From: Lipingzhangella_A rawalii
GTDB taxonomy: Bacteria > Actinomycetota > Actinomycetes > Streptosporangiales > Streptosporangiaceae
Assembly: GCF_031628175.1 (NCBI RefSeq)
Contig: NZ_JAVLVT010000004.1
Coordinates: forward strand, 186,001 to 250,000
DNA length: 64,000 nt
Direction: 5' to 3'
Part shown: piece by piece, positions 8,154-17,939 of the stretch
How the letters are laid out: each line of letters opens with the position of its first letter
Numbering within the stretch: the stretch's first letter is position 1
The notes under the pieces: model-generated
Database searches by the model: none
Told to the model about the DNA's origin: nothing
Seen by the model: only the letters and a program-made list of their open reading frames with translations
Position numbers and translations under genes: made by a program

Positions 8154-10316
8154 TCAATTCACCGGTCGCCGGTGCATCGAGGACAGCATCGAGGAAAGCG
8201 AGGACCGTGCCCTATCGAGCTGGTACAGGGACTTCGCCACCTGATGAACGGCCGCGCGGGCCTGATCGTAGTCGGCCTTGGTCCTGGCCTGGATGGAGTC
8301 CTCCTCCACCTCGACTCGCGGCAGCCAGTGCGGACGGCTCGACTTAAGCCGCCCCTCCTTGGCGGCCTCCATGCCGGCACTCGTCAGTCCCGCGACGACG
8401 GGGATACCGACCGCAAATGCCAGCCCCCATCCGACCTGGGAAAAGTTGAGGTCGAACAACCCGGAGAGCGCGATCACAAGTGACACCACAGCACCAATGC
8501 CACCGATCGTTCCCCACAGGGCACAGGAGGCGCCCGGGCTCTTTTCAAAGATCTCCAGATACCGGGCAAGTTCGGACCGACGTGTCCGTAAGCGCTGCTC
8601 TGCCGTACCCAAAGTCTGGACCTCCGGGTAGAAGTAGGCTAGGACGACCGCCGCACCGACATCCCCAGGAGTGGGCTCCCGCAGCGGAGGAGGCGAGGGA
8701 CTCGCCTTTCGCCACGGCAACTCGAGGCCCGAATGAAGCTGGGCCAATCGGGCCGACCACTGCTCGGGGGCCAGCAATGCGGCCACCAACCAGCTGGTCG
8801 CAACGGCGTCGGGGCCAACAAGCGCGGGTGGACTATCCATCTCCCTCGGCCAGGCCGTGTCCAACCAGGATGCCAGGGGGCCGGCCTGGTCGGCCGCAGC
8901 CTCCGCCGCGATAGCCGTGTGCTCCACCAGTTGCTGATACGGGCGGCAGGGTGTCTCCGGAGGACAGGAGTGATCTGGCTCGGCGCAGTAATGTCGCGCG
9001 AGCGCCCGCAGCGTCGCCAGCGAAAAGCTCCACTCCGGCAGGCTCTCGGCACGGGCCAGCTCGTGCAGCGCGGACAGTCGGAATGACTGTCCGCGGTACA
9101 CCGGCGGTAGGTCCGGGCGGAGCTGGGCGACGAACTCCGCCACGGTGACGTCTGGGTCCTGCGGTGGGCGTCGGAGCAGTCCGCGTTCCACCCGAGTGTC
9201 CTTGACGTCCTCGATGATCCAAGCCGCGAGGGAGCCACGCTCCTGCTCGTCGACGAACGCACGCCGCGCCGCATCCCAGTCCTGCTGCATGTGCTCAGCC
9301 AGGTCCGCCAAGCGCACATGGTTCTGCCCGGCGAAGGCGATCGGCGCGACGTCCGCCGCGGTGGGACCGGGTTGGCTTCTGGCACCGCGCTCCTCGCCAC
9401 GGCTCGAGTCGTCACGGGGAGGCGCACCCTCGCCCCGGACAGAGTCGTCCGGCCGCTCGGATGCGGACGATATGGCGTGGGCGGCCGCCGCGGAGCCCTG
9501 ACGCAGCGCCGTTTCGGTGTCGGCGACCTCGTCCCCGCCGAGGAGCGTGTTCAGTATTTCCGGTGCGGTGGGCCGCTGCTCGGGCTCTTTGGCCAGGCAT
9601 CGGCGTAGCAGCGACTGGAGCGGCTCGGCCACCTCGGAACAGTCCGGCTCCTCCAGCATGACCTTCCGCATCATCGCGCGTTGGCTGTCCGCGGTGAACA
9701 CATCGGATCCGGTGGCCGCCTTCACCAGCACCGCGCCCCAGGAGTAGATGTCCAGCGCCGGGGTCAGCCGCACGCCCTCCTCCAACTGTTCGGGGGCCAT
9801 ATACGTCAGCGTGCCCACAATCGCGCTGGCCGTGAACGACGCCGAGTCCTCGAACGCCCGCGCGATGCCAAAGTCGATCACCCGCGGCCCGTCCGGCGCG
9901 AGCAGGATGTTTCCCGGTTTCAGGTCCCGGTGCACCACGCCGGCCCGGTGAATCGCGGTCAGGGCCGTGGCTGTGGATACCGCAAGCCGGTGTAGATCAG
10001 CGCCCACGCGGGGGCCATGCTCCCGGATGGCCTGGGCCAGGGTGGGACCCTCGATGTACTCCGTGGCGATCCACGGCTGCGCGGCGTAGGGGTCGGCATC
10101 CAGCACCTGGGCCACACAGAACGGGCTGACCCTGCGTGCGGCGTCCACCTCGCGGGCGAACATCTCGGAGAATCGCTCGTCCGTACTCGGACCAACGTGC
10201 AGGAGTTTCACGGCCGCACGCTGCCCGTGCGGGCTCTCCCCCAAATAGACCACACCGAAACCGCCGCGCCCCAGCTCCCGGACCAGCCGATAGCCACCAA
10301 CCTCCGAAACGTCCAT
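8154..10316 (-). CDS. Membrane-anchored Ser/Thr protein kinase
   Basis: 720 aa from ATG 10316 (MDVSEVGGYRLVRELG). Residues 10-265 are a complete PknB-type kinase: GRGGFGVVYLG loop, AAVKLL lysine, HRDLKPGNILL catalytic loop near 124, DFGIA and APEQ. A low-complexity acidic/serine linker (about 275-340) follows, then a ~250-residue helical domain I do not recognise (begins NHVRLADLAEHMQQDWDAAR). Two hydrophobic helices near residues 595-650 (IGGIGAVVSLVIALSGLF and VGWGLAFAVGIPVVAGL) and a short charged tail complete it. PASTA repeats, usual in cell-wall-sensing kinases, are absent. The setting among defence genes suggests a conflict-system kinase, but no target is visible. Confidence 0.85.
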   Translation of the reverse strand: MDVSEVGGYRLVRELGRGGFGVVYLGESPHGQRAAVKLLHVGPSTDERFSEMFAREVDAARRVSPFCVAQVLDADPYAAQPWIATEYIEGPTLAQAIREHGPRVGADLHRLAVSTATALTAIHRAGVVHRDLKPGNILLAPDGPRVIDFGIARAFEDSASFTASAIVGTLTYMAPEQLEEGVRLTPALDIYSWGAVLVKAATGSDVFTADSQRAMMRKVMLEEPDCSEVAEPLQSLLRRCLAKEPEQRPTAPEILNTLLGGDEVADTETALRQGSAAAAHAISSASERPDDSVRGEGAPPRDDSSRGEERGARSQPGPTAADVAPIAFAGQNHVRLADLAEHMQQDWDAARRAFVDEQERGSLAAWIIEDVKDTRVERGLLRRPPQDPDVTVAEFVAQLRPDLPPVYRGQSFRLSALHELARAESLPEWSFSLATLRALARHYCAEPDHSCPPETPCRPYQQLVEHTAIAAEAAADQAGPLASWLDTAWPREMDSPPALVGPDAVATSWLVAALLAPEQWSARLAQLHSGLELPWRKASPSPPPLREPTPGDVGAAVVLAYFYPEVQTLGTAEQRLRTRRSELARYLEIFEKSPGASCALWGTIGGIGAVVSLVIALSGLFDLNFSQVGWGLAFAVGIPVVAGLTSAGMEAAKEGRLKSSRPHWLPRVEVEEDSIQARTKADYDQARAAVHQVAKSLYQLDRARSSLSSMLSSMHRRPVN

Positions 10317-10726
10317 GCTCTCCCTTTCCCTGCCGCGGCCAACAGGCCGCACCGGGAAAGCCACCAGGACACCAGCGGCGAAGGGGATCCGGGGGCGGCC
10401 GAGTATCGCAGCGTCGACCATATCCGGGCGCACGCACAGACGCCATGTCGCGGGCCATCCCCGATGGCAACCGGCCGGTGAGCGCGTGTCCTCAGTAGGG
10501 GAAATGAGTGTGGCGGTTGAGTGATGTCGGCGGCGCCCACACCAGATCCACCTGACTGTCGTTGTGCGTGCGTCCCTGGGAGATCTCGGGCCATAGACGG
10601 AGACTGAAGCTGACCTCGCTTCAGCAGGCAGGGGATATTCCTCCTTTCCGCAGGTCACGCATACCTGATGGAGATAAGTAGGGTTGCTAGAATTTCCTGA
10701 GTCACAAAACATATGCGGAGGTGGCC
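10317..10726. other. 410-bp divergent intergenic region
   Basis: Lies between the kinase gene (minus) and the 89-aa gene (plus) and should hold promoters for both. On the plus strand a TAGAAT hexamer (10688-10693) is a possible -10 box about 30 nt before the Shine-Dalgarno of the 89-aa gene. No matching -35 is convincing. No other structure seen. Confidence 0.3.
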
Positions 10727-10996
10727 ATGCCTCGCCCCTGGGAAGCCAATCCGTCCGCGCGGTTCACGCGACGACTGGGCAAGTCGGCGCGGGAGCTGGG
10801 AGATACCGATCGAAAGGACGGATGTCCGGACATCTGGCAGCTGGACAACGGGGACATTGCGGTCATTGGTCGCGACCTCACCGCCAACTATGCGGAACAT
10901 CTTCCAGCGGATGCCACCATCGCCGCAGATGAGCGACTGGTGATCATTCCTGGACACATGTTGAGCCACGCCAAACCGGATATTCCGGATGCCTGA
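10727..10996 (+). CDS. 89-aa conserved hypothetical protein, copy 1
   Basis: Start ATG 10727 (MPRPWEANPSARFTRRLGKS) has a GGAGG Shine-Dalgarno 5 nt upstream. The core reads CPDIWQLDNGDIAVIGRDLT, then DERLVIIPGHML and AKPDIPDA. A same-length paralogue lies at 33314-33583 with the core CPDIWEMRNGDIAVVGRDVT. Both copies end in an 8-nt overlap with a DUF6879 gene, so the two proteins probably work together. No catalytic motif seen; the size suits a small regulatory or antitoxin-like partner, but that is a guess. Confidence 0.8.
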   Translation: MPRPWEANPSARFTRRLGKSARELGDTDRKDGCPDIWQLDNGDIAVIGRDLTANYAEHLPADATIAADERLVIIPGHMLSHAKPDIPDA

Positions 10997-11618
10997 TCGC
11001 GCCATGTTGGTTCTCCCCGATGAACAGGGGGTCCGGCTTGAACTCGGTGAGTACCGGCGCGACTTCGCTGAGCGCCAGGGCCGGATCCGTAACCGGTCAT
11101 CCTGGAAGTTCGAGCGGCAGCAGCACTTCAAACAGCCAGGCGATCCCAGCTGGGAAGCGTTCCGCGAGGGTCGCTGGGACGAGGCGCTGCGTCTCCTCGA
11201 ACAGGAGCGTCCGGAATTCGAGCAGGAGGCCCAGGAGGATGCGGCCCGAGCACACTGGTTCCACCGGGTTCGGATCGTGGCGGAGCCCCTCACGCCCTAC
11301 GTGCAGTGGGAGCTGCACTCCCTGTGGATACAGGCCGAGTGCGGCGAGCGGATTCGTGTGGTGCCCGACGCGGCCGTGCGGCATCTGGAGGGTGACACGC
11401 AGCTACCCGAGGTCGTGGTTCTGGGCGGGGAGACGCTGTACCAGGTCTGCTACACCGAGGCGGGCGCGCTGGACGGCGGAATCCGGTTCACACACCCGGA
11501 ACTCGTGGGGAACTGGGAGCGGTTCATCGCCGAGCTATACGCGACAGGTGAGGACATGCGCGCCTACGCCGAGCGGTATCTGGCTCATCTCCCGCCCCCA
11601 CAGTCCCAGAGCCGGTAG
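10989..11618 (+). CDS. DUF6879 family protein, copy 1
   Basis: 209 aa. After a short leader the family core begins EYRRDFAERQGRIRN, followed by WKFERQQHF, GDPSWEAFREGRWDEALRLL, LTPYVQWELHSLW and RIRVVPDAAV. It ends with LPEVVVLGGETLYQVCYT and a C-terminal helix rich in Glu and aromatic residues. DUF6879 proteins are widespread in actinomycetes, often beside XRE regulators; their function is unknown. The start codon lies within the last 8 nt of the 89-aa gene (ATGCCTGA), giving translational coupling. A paralogue occupies 32716-33321 with the same partner. The next gene, a STAND ATPase, follows after 42 bp and may share the transcript. Confidence 0.8.
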   Translation: MPDRAMLVLPDEQGVRLELGEYRRDFAERQGRIRNRSSWKFERQQHFKQPGDPSWEAFREGRWDEALRLLEQERPEFEQEAQEDAARAHWFHRVRIVAEPLTPYVQWELHSLWIQAECGERIRVVPDAAVRHLEGDTQLPEVVVLGGETLYQVCYTEAGALDGGIRFTHPELVGNWERFIAELYATGEDMRAYAERYLAHLPPPQSQSR

Positions 11619-11660
11619 CAGCGGGATCGGACAGGCACGAACGGACAGGGGGACTCTGGC

Positions 11661-14051
11661 ATGTCGTCGCACTCCGAGCACACCGGGGACGCCCGCGATG
11701 TGGTGCAGGCCGGTAACGTCAGCGGTGGAATCCATTTCCACACTGCTGGGGATGAGCACGGCGCCGCGCCACCGCGGCAGCTCCCGGGAGACCCCCGTGG
11801 CTTCGTGAACCGGACGGACGAGCTGGCCGTGCTGGATGCGCTCGTCGTCGCGGACGATGCCGACCGTCAGTCGTTGTGTGTGATCGCCGGTACTGCCGGG
11901 GCGGGCAAGACCTCGCTGGCACTGCACTGGGCACATCGGGTGCGGGAGCAGTTTCCCGACGGCCAGCTGCATGTGAACCTCCGCGGCTACGACCCGGGCG
12001 AACCGGTGCCCGCAGCGGAGGCGCTGCATCGCTTTCTCGCTGCCTTCGGCGTACCGTCCGGCGCGATTCCGACCGACCTGGACGCCGCCGCGGCGATGTA
12101 TCGCTCCCTACTGGCTGACCGGCGGATTCTGGTGCTGCTGGACAACGCCGCCACCGTTGCCCAGGTGCGCCCGCTGCTGCCGGGAACCCCGCACTGCCTC
12201 ACCGTGGTCACGAGCCGCTCTAGCCTCTCCGGACTGTCTGTGCGCGACGGTGCCCACCGCCTCACGCTCGGCACGCTGGCCGAGCCCGAGGCCGCCGCCC
12301 TGGTGCGGGCTGTTACCGCGGGCTACCGGCGTGAGGATGGCGAGGAGAAACTGGCCGAACTCGCGCAGCTGTGCGCGCGGTTACCGCTGGCGCTGCGCAT
12401 CGCCGCGGAACGCGCCGCGATGCGCCCCCACATGCACCTGGACGAGCTGATCGCCGACCTGCGCGACGAATCCGCACTGTGGGACGCCCTGAGTGTGGAG
12501 GACGAGGAGGAGGCCGGCGCGGTCCATTCGGTGTTCGCCTGGTCCTACCGTGCGCTGCCGGCAGACGCGGCCCGCATGTTCCGGCTGCTCGGTCTGCACC
12601 CAGGACCGGATCTCGGGCTCGGAGCGGCCGCTGCCCTGGCCGGGGTATGCACACGACAGGCCCGGCGGCAGCTCGATGTTCTCGTGGGTGCCTCCATGCT
12701 GGAGCAGGCCGTTCCCCGACGCTTCGAGCTCCACGACCTGCTGCGCGCCTATGCCGTCGACCAGGTCCAGCAGGAAGAATTGCCCGAGGAACGAACCGCG
12801 GCCCTGCGGCGAGTACTTGGCTGGTACCTGCACACGGCCGACGCCGCGCAGCGCTGGATCCGCCCGGACGAGGAGCATGTTCCGGAGCTGATGCCACTCG
12901 ATGACGGTGTGGAACCGCTGGATTTCACCAGCCGGGAGGAGGCGCTGGACTGGGCACACCAGGAACAGGACACGTTTCTCCCGGCGGTGCGGGCCGCCGC
13001 GGAGGCCGGTCTGGATCGGCATGCCTGGCAGCTGGCGGCCGTGGTGTGGAACGCGCAGGCTCCCTCCGTTCCGGTCGCATTCTGGCTCCCAATCGGGGAG
13101 GTAGGGCTGCGCTCAGCGCGCCGGTTGGGTGACGAGTGGGCGCAGGCACTCCTGCTGGAGAACATGGGCTTCGATGCGGTCCAGGCCCACCGCACGGAGC
13201 TGGCCCGGGAGTACCACGAGGGGGCGCTGGCGCTGCGGCGCGGGCTCGGTGATCGCCGCGGCGAAGCTGACTCGCTGAACGCCCTCGGCCTGGTGCAGAT
13301 GCGTACCGGGGACCGGGATGGCGCAGCCGAGCACCTCGGCCAGGCCATCGCCGCCTTCGGCGACCTCGAGGAAGATCACTGGCAGGCAGTCGCCCGGGCG
13401 AACCTCGCCGAGGTGCACTACCTCGCGGGGCATCTGGAGGAAGCGCACGACGGCATCATCGCGGCCCTTGCGACCCACCGCGCCGCGGGCAACGGGCCCA
13501 GCATCGGCAACACACTGCGGATTCTCAGCGCCATCCAGCTCGAGCAGGGCGATCCACACCAGGCGCTGCGGGCCGCCGAGGAAGCAGTGGAGCTCGCCGT
13601 CGAGCTCCGGGATCACCTTGCGGAAGGCTATTGGCTGCTGGCGCTGGGCGACGCCCAGCGCGCGCTGGATCGTCTCACCGACGCCCTGGAGTCCTACCAA
13701 CGCTCCGCCATCCTGCACCGCAGGCTGGGTGACCGCAGCCGGGAGGCGCGCGCCTGGCAGGGCACCGGCCAGACCTACCAGCTTCTCCACCGGGAACAGG
13801 ATGCGGCCGGCTTCCACCGCCGCGCCGCCGCGGTCCACCAGGAGCTCGGCGAGACTTGGCTGGAGGCACTGGCGCTGGAGAGCCTCGGCACCGCTGTCCA
13901 GGGCCAGGATCCCCATGAGTCCCACCAGTGCTGGACGAGAGCGTTCCACCTGATCGGCGACGACAACACCCCCCGCGCCACGCAGGCGCGCCAGCGCATC
14001 AGCGCGATGCTGGCGGGTGCGGCGGACGGGCACGGAACTGGCCCGGAGTAG
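11661..14051 (+). CDS. NB-ARC/TPR STAND ATPase
   Basis: 796 aa. The N-terminus holds the short motif NVSGGIHFH, typical of actinobacterial STAND proteins. Residues 45-330 are an NB-ARC ATPase: FVNRTDELAVL entry, P-loop AGTAGAGKTSLA near 75-86, ILVLLDNA Walker B near 155, VVTSRSSL sensor and LPLALRIAAE. A winged-helix region (FELHDLLRAYA, near 355) follows, then about eight TPR-like helical repeats from residue 480 to the end. It resembles AfsR without the SARP DNA-binding domain, so it is probably a sensor or scaffold rather than a classical activator. Effector domain absent. The 42-bp gap after DUF6879 suggests a three-gene operon with copy 1 of that pair. Confidence 0.85.
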   Translation: MSSHSEHTGDARDVVQAGNVSGGIHFHTAGDEHGAAPPRQLPGDPRGFVNRTDELAVLDALVVADDADRQSLCVIAGTAGAGKTSLALHWAHRVREQFPDGQLHVNLRGYDPGEPVPAAEALHRFLAAFGVPSGAIPTDLDAAAAMYRSLLADRRILVLLDNAATVAQVRPLLPGTPHCLTVVTSRSSLSGLSVRDGAHRLTLGTLAEPEAAALVRAVTAGYRREDGEEKLAELAQLCARLPLALRIAAERAAMRPHMHLDELIADLRDESALWDALSVEDEEEAGAVHSVFAWSYRALPADAARMFRLLGLHPGPDLGLGAAAALAGVCTRQARRQLDVLVGASMLEQAVPRRFELHDLLRAYAVDQVQQEELPEERTAALRRVLGWYLHTADAAQRWIRPDEEHVPELMPLDDGVEPLDFTSREEALDWAHQEQDTFLPAVRAAAEAGLDRHAWQLAAVVWNAQAPSVPVAFWLPIGEVGLRSARRLGDEWAQALLLENMGFDAVQAHRTELAREYHEGALALRRGLGDRRGEADSLNALGLVQMRTGDRDGAAEHLGQAIAAFGDLEEDHWQAVARANLAEVHYLAGHLEEAHDGIIAALATHRAAGNGPSIGNTLRILSAIQLEQGDPHQALRAAEEAVELAVELRDHLAEGYWLLALGDAQRALDRLTDALESYQRSAILHRRLGDRSREARAWQGTGQTYQLLHREQDAAGFHRRAAAVHQELGETWLEALALESLGTAVQGQDPHESHQCWTRAFHLIGDDNTPRATQARQRISAMLAGAADGHGTGPE

Positions 14052-14174
14052 CCCGGGCCTCAGCCTCACTTGAGTGGCACGCGCCGACGGAGCGATTGGT
14101 CACGGTCCAAGGGTGGCCGACTCGTGGAAATGCTCGTTACCCCCTGCGATTCGCACGGATGACTCGGCGGTTGG

Positions 14175-17100
14175 TCACGAGTCAACCTCTATCACACGCA
14201 CTCCTCTACCCAGAGCACGGCGATTACGCACGTCCTGCCCGCGATAAATGAAAATCTGGAGATTCTTCTGTCCAGCCAAGGGCGCGAGGTCCAGCCCAGG
14301 GCGAGCACCGCAGAGGTGAAGTGTTCTTAGATACGGAAGGCCGGAAATGGGACTAAGATCTTGAATATATTCACAATTCTCTATAGCCAAGACATCAAGA
14401 TTTTGAAGGTTTCGAATAGGTGTTAAATCTGCAATCCCACTGGATCTAATATAGAGTGACTCAAGGCCAGAAAGACTGGACAGCCATGAGAAATCACGGA
14501 CCTCTTGACATCCTCCAAGAACCAGGTGATTCAATGAAAGATTAGCGATATCATCGATGTTGCGCAGGAAATTCGCATCTGGAAGGACCAGGGCCTCCAC
14601 ATGCGGAGCCCGCAGAGCAACAATCCGAATATCTGAATCCAACACACCTCCACGCAGGTGGACAAGACGAAGATTCGGGAAACTACCAAGAAAATCCAGA
14701 TCGAACTTCCGTACATTAGAACTAAATTCTAAACCGAAAGAAACCAGGCGATCGTGCTCAACAATAGGAGAAGTATCTCCAACCTCGGCAAGGCTCTCTC
14801 CGAACAGGAAAACGCCTGTAAGGTGCGGCAGATCCCGCAGAAATTTCAAAGTTCCCAACGACGGAGCCTGGACCATCAGTTTTTCAAGTCGCGATAACTC
14901 AGTCAGCGGAACCATTGATTTCAAAGAAGAAGTTGAACAAAGATTGATCGAAGCAAGGGAATTTGAATGCACAGAAAGTGGGGTCAAGTCTCCAGATCGA
15001 AAACTATATAGACTAACCATTTTTAGGGCTGCCACATTCTCCAGAAACCCGAGATCAGGAATGTCCATTCCTGTGCATTGCAGCTTAGTAAGGTGTCTCA
15101 GGTGGCGTAACGTCCCAAGCAGTCTCGGGTTCTCGATCTGTAGGTAACCCTCATTCAACAGCGGAGCATCTGCCAGGACCCGCCTGGCGTACTCCTCGGC
15201 ATCAAAGTAGCTCCATGCCGCGCGCAGCTCATGCTGCACCTCTGGGCGCGGATCCGTGGCGTACCGTGAGAGCGCCTCGATCGCGCGAGGCCCGTTCACC
15301 AGCCAAGCTGTGCGCACCGCAGCACGGGCACGCGGCTCCGAGAGCCCGTCCAAGGTCTCGGGCAGCCGGTCCAGGACGGGCTCGCCCACTGTGGCCAGGC
15401 TGCGGGCCGCACGCAGGTCCCGTGGCGGCACCAGGTGGTCCAAGCAGGTGTCAATGGCCTCGCGGACCTCGGACGGGGCCTCGTCCAGTGTCTCCATGCA
15501 GCAGGCCAGCAGGACCTTCAACTGCCGGGTATGCCGTCCACCCGCCGCGATCCGCTTGCGGAGTCCACGCACCAGGGTGCGGAGCTGCGGGCCGTTGGCG
15601 TGCCCGGCCGCCATGATGACCGTCTCCCGCCACTTGTCCTTGTGTGCCTGGTCGACCAGGTATTCCAGGTCGTCGTCGTAGACGATCTGCTGGGCGGTCA
15701 GGTATTCCTGCACCGTGCGGTGCACGAAGTCCACCCGGTCCATCGCCGGCGCACGCAGGACCCCGCTGCGCTCCAGCAGCCCCACCAGCACCTGCTCCGG
15801 TTCAGCGTTGACCCGTGGCATGCTCGGCAACTGTTGGGCGATCCGCGCCCGCGCCGCGTCCCGGGAGAGCTCAGCCCGCCCAGTGCTGGACAGTCGGAAC
15901 GCAAGGTCCTGCAACAGGCGTAGTTTCTCGCGCCGGTCAGGCCCCTCCTCGGCGTGGCTGGGGATTCCGCGGCGGGTATCCCGCCGCTCCAGCAGCATGT
16001 CCAGGGTCTCGGCGTAGAGATCCATCCGGTTGTGCGGCAGCCGGTTCCGGTCCAGGTTCAACGCGCACAACATCGCGGCAAGCAGCGGAGAGGAGGCCAG
16101 ATGGCGCAGGTGGGGCGCGGCCGATAGACGACCGAGCAGCCGTGCGGCGTGACTGTCCAGCTCCTCCGCGCCACAGGGCAGATGCGGAGAATCGCGCATA
16201 GCACGGTGCCAGTGGTGTACCAGCTCCTCGGTCTCCGGCGGGCTCAACGGCTCCATGAACACGGGGCGGAAGCCCTCTCCGGAGAGCCATTGCTCCGCTG
16301 CCGCGGCTGGGCGGCTGGTCACCACAACGTGCAGCTCCGGAAAAGCGGCAATGAGCTCGCGCAGCCAGCCGCGCACTCCTTCGCGCCGTCGCTGTGGCAG
16401 TTCATCCACCCCGTCCACCAGGAGCAACGCCTGGCCAGAACGCAGCCGGCGATGCGCCCAGCCGCGTGGCATATGCCCGGCGAGCGGCCGCGCGGCGGTC
16501 TGTGGGAGGGCCTCTGGTGCGGGCAGCTCGCCCTCTGCGTGGCTCCGCAGCTTTACCAGGAACGGAGTGAGGCCGTTCCAGCCCTGCAGCTCACCAGTGA
16601 ACCCCCCACGGGCCGCGGTGATCGCCAGCCAACGCAACAGGGTGCTCTTGCCCGATCCGGCCTCGCCCCGAACCAGGGTGAGCCGGTGCTGGGCCAGTGC
16701 GGCCTCCGCCTGAACGCGGGCGGTGTGCTGGCGTGACTCCGGCTCCGTCGCCCCCATGCCGTGCCTGTCGACGAGGCGCGGCCACGTCCCTTCGCGGTCA
16801 CTCCGTGTGGAGACCTGGAGGCTGATGTAGGCGACGCTGAGGGCGGTGCGTGGGCGGAAATCGTGTACGGAGACCCCGAACAGTTCGACGTAGTCCAGCG
16901 TCTGGCTGAGGTGCTCGGCGTAGCGGCGAGTGAACTCGGCGTCCTCGCTCGTGCCTTCCGGAGCGTCCAGCGTGCGCACGGGCATGCGATCCAGCACCGC
17001 GGTCACCTGCTGCCCCAGAGCGCAGATCTCTTCGGCCATGCCGCCCACCCGTTGCAGCGTCTCCCGCTGTGCCCGGACCAAGAACTCCGGGCGCTGCTGC

Positions 17101-17564
17101 ACGAGGCGCACCAGGCATCCGCAGCACTCCTCCAATACCACCGTGTAGAACGCTGCCCCGTCCTGGCCCAGCTCGTGGGACGCGCCACGCTGCGGCATCC
17201 GTGCGTGGAGTCGCGTGGCGAGCTGTTCGGCATCGAGATCGGCGGCAAACAGCTCGGCGTCGCTGAGGTCGGCCGCGACCAAGGTGTCCACGACCGCGGC
17301 CAGCGCCCCGGCCTTGTCCGCGTCGGACAGCCCGCGGAACTCCTGGGCGCACAGGTTGACCAGGCGCTCGGCCACGTTGTCGACGATCCCGTTGAACTGT
17401 CCGCTCAGCCGACGTCGTAGCAGGCGGTCAGCGATCGTGCCCGGGAGGAGCTCCACCAGCTGCGCCTCGCGGCTGACCGCCTGCCGCCGGTTGTCGGTCC
17501 AGTGCTGCAGCGCGTGTTGTACCAGCAGTGATCCCGCTTCGATCGCCAGCGAGTCCAGGGTCAT
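14175..17564 (-). CDS. NACHT-LRR protein (bacterial NLR)
   Basis: 1129 aa from ATG 17564 (GAGGGG Shine-Dalgarno, 6 nt spacing; an upstream in-frame start at 17651 lacks support). Residues 1-270 are helical, resembling NACHT-associated N-terminal helical domains. The NACHT ATPase follows: P-loop VRGEAGSGKSTLLRWLA near 299, Walker B ALLLVDGVDELP near 380, VVVTSRPA, and the winged-helix motif FVHRTVQEYLTA near 610. HEAT-like helices lead to about twelve leucine-rich repeats from residue 805 to the end (such as DLTPIRNLQNLDVLAIENC). The LRR-coding DNA (14175-15150) is near 45% GC against almost 70% upstream. Bacterial NACHT proteins of this plan are anti-phage sensors; no separate nuclease or toxin domain is evident. 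Confidence 0.9.
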   Translation of the reverse strand: MTLDSLAIEAGSLLVQHALQHWTDNRRQAVSREAQLVELLPGTIADRLLRRRLSGQFNGIVDNVAERLVNLCAQEFRGLSDADKAGALAAVVDTLVAADLSDAELFAADLDAEQLATRLHARMPQRGASHELGQDGAAFYTVVLEECCGCLVRLVQQRPEFLVRAQRETLQRVGGMAEEICALGQQVTAVLDRMPVRTLDAPEGTSEDAEFTRRYAEHLSQTLDYVELFGVSVHDFRPRTALSVAYISLQVSTRSDREGTWPRLVDRHGMGATEPESRQHTARVQAEAALAQHRLTLVRGEAGSGKSTLLRWLAITAARGGFTGELQGWNGLTPFLVKLRSHAEGELPAPEALPQTAARPLAGHMPRGWAHRRLRSGQALLLVDGVDELPQRRREGVRGWLRELIAAFPELHVVVTSRPAAAAEQWLSGEGFRPVFMEPLSPPETEELVHHWHRAMRDSPHLPCGAEELDSHAARLLGRLSAAPHLRHLASSPLLAAMLCALNLDRNRLPHNRMDLYAETLDMLLERRDTRRGIPSHAEEGPDRREKLRLLQDLAFRLSSTGRAELSRDAARARIAQQLPSMPRVNAEPEQVLVGLLERSGVLRAPAMDRVDFVHRTVQEYLTAQQIVYDDDLEYLVDQAHKDKWRETVIMAAGHANGPQLRTLVRGLRKRIAAGGRHTRQLKVLLACCMETLDEAPSEVREAIDTCLDHLVPPRDLRAARSLATVGEPVLDRLPETLDGLSEPRARAAVRTAWLVNGPRAIEALSRYATDPRPEVQHELRAAWSYFDAEEYARRVLADAPLLNEGYLQIENPRLLGTLRHLRHLTKLQCTGMDIPDLGFLENVAALKMVSLYSFRSGDLTPLSVHSNSLASINLCSTSSLKSMVPLTELSRLEKLMVQAPSLGTLKFLRDLPHLTGVFLFGESLAEVGDTSPIVEHDRLVSFGLEFSSNVRKFDLDFLGSFPNLRLVHLRGGVLDSDIRIVALRAPHVEALVLPDANFLRNIDDIANLSLNHLVLGGCQEVRDFSWLSSLSGLESLYIRSSGIADLTPIRNLQNLDVLAIENCEYIQDLSPISGLPYLRTLHLCGARPGLDLAPLAGQKNLQIFIYRGQDVRNRRALGRGVRVIEVDS

Positions 17565-17860
17565 CCGTCGCCCCTCGTGCTCGGAAACGCCCAGTTTCGC
17601 GAAGAATCCGATCCGGCACACTCCGGTTGGTAGAAGTGCCCGTGGCCGCATCCGGCCAGCGGGGGACGGCCCATTGCAGCGCGGCCGGCGCTTCTCGGCC
17701 CGTGTTCCTCACCGATTTTCGGCAGCGTCGCGTGCGGTAGCGGCGTGGCATGCGTCCTGCGGCCAGCGGTGATCCGGCGGTCCGGAGCCGCTTGGAGAGG
17801 CGCACTCCCGTAGCTCTGGGCCTGCCGGGCATATGGATAGGCTCTCCCCTGACGGGATTT

Positions 17861-17939
17861 GCGGCCCGACGGGCTTCCGCACACAGCGGACAGGCCCCCA
17901 CCCGCACGAGCTTCTTCGTGTCTTGTGGGGACGTCTGTG
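17861..17939 (+). promoter_or_regulatory. Leader with Shine-Dalgarno-sequestering hairpin, copy 1
   Basis: 79 bp ending at the GTG start of the first nuclease-DUF2075 gene. An upstream small hairpin GCCC-GAC-GGGC is followed by a larger one: outer stem CCCCAC (17896-17901) with GTGGGG (17925-17930), inner stem CACGA (17905-17909) with TCGTG (17916-17920). The right outer arm is the Shine-Dalgarno itself (GGGGA, 5-6 nt before GTG), so folding should block translation. A near-identical sequence precedes the second paralogue; only about nine positions differ. Similarity stops at the start codon. Confidence 0.65.
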
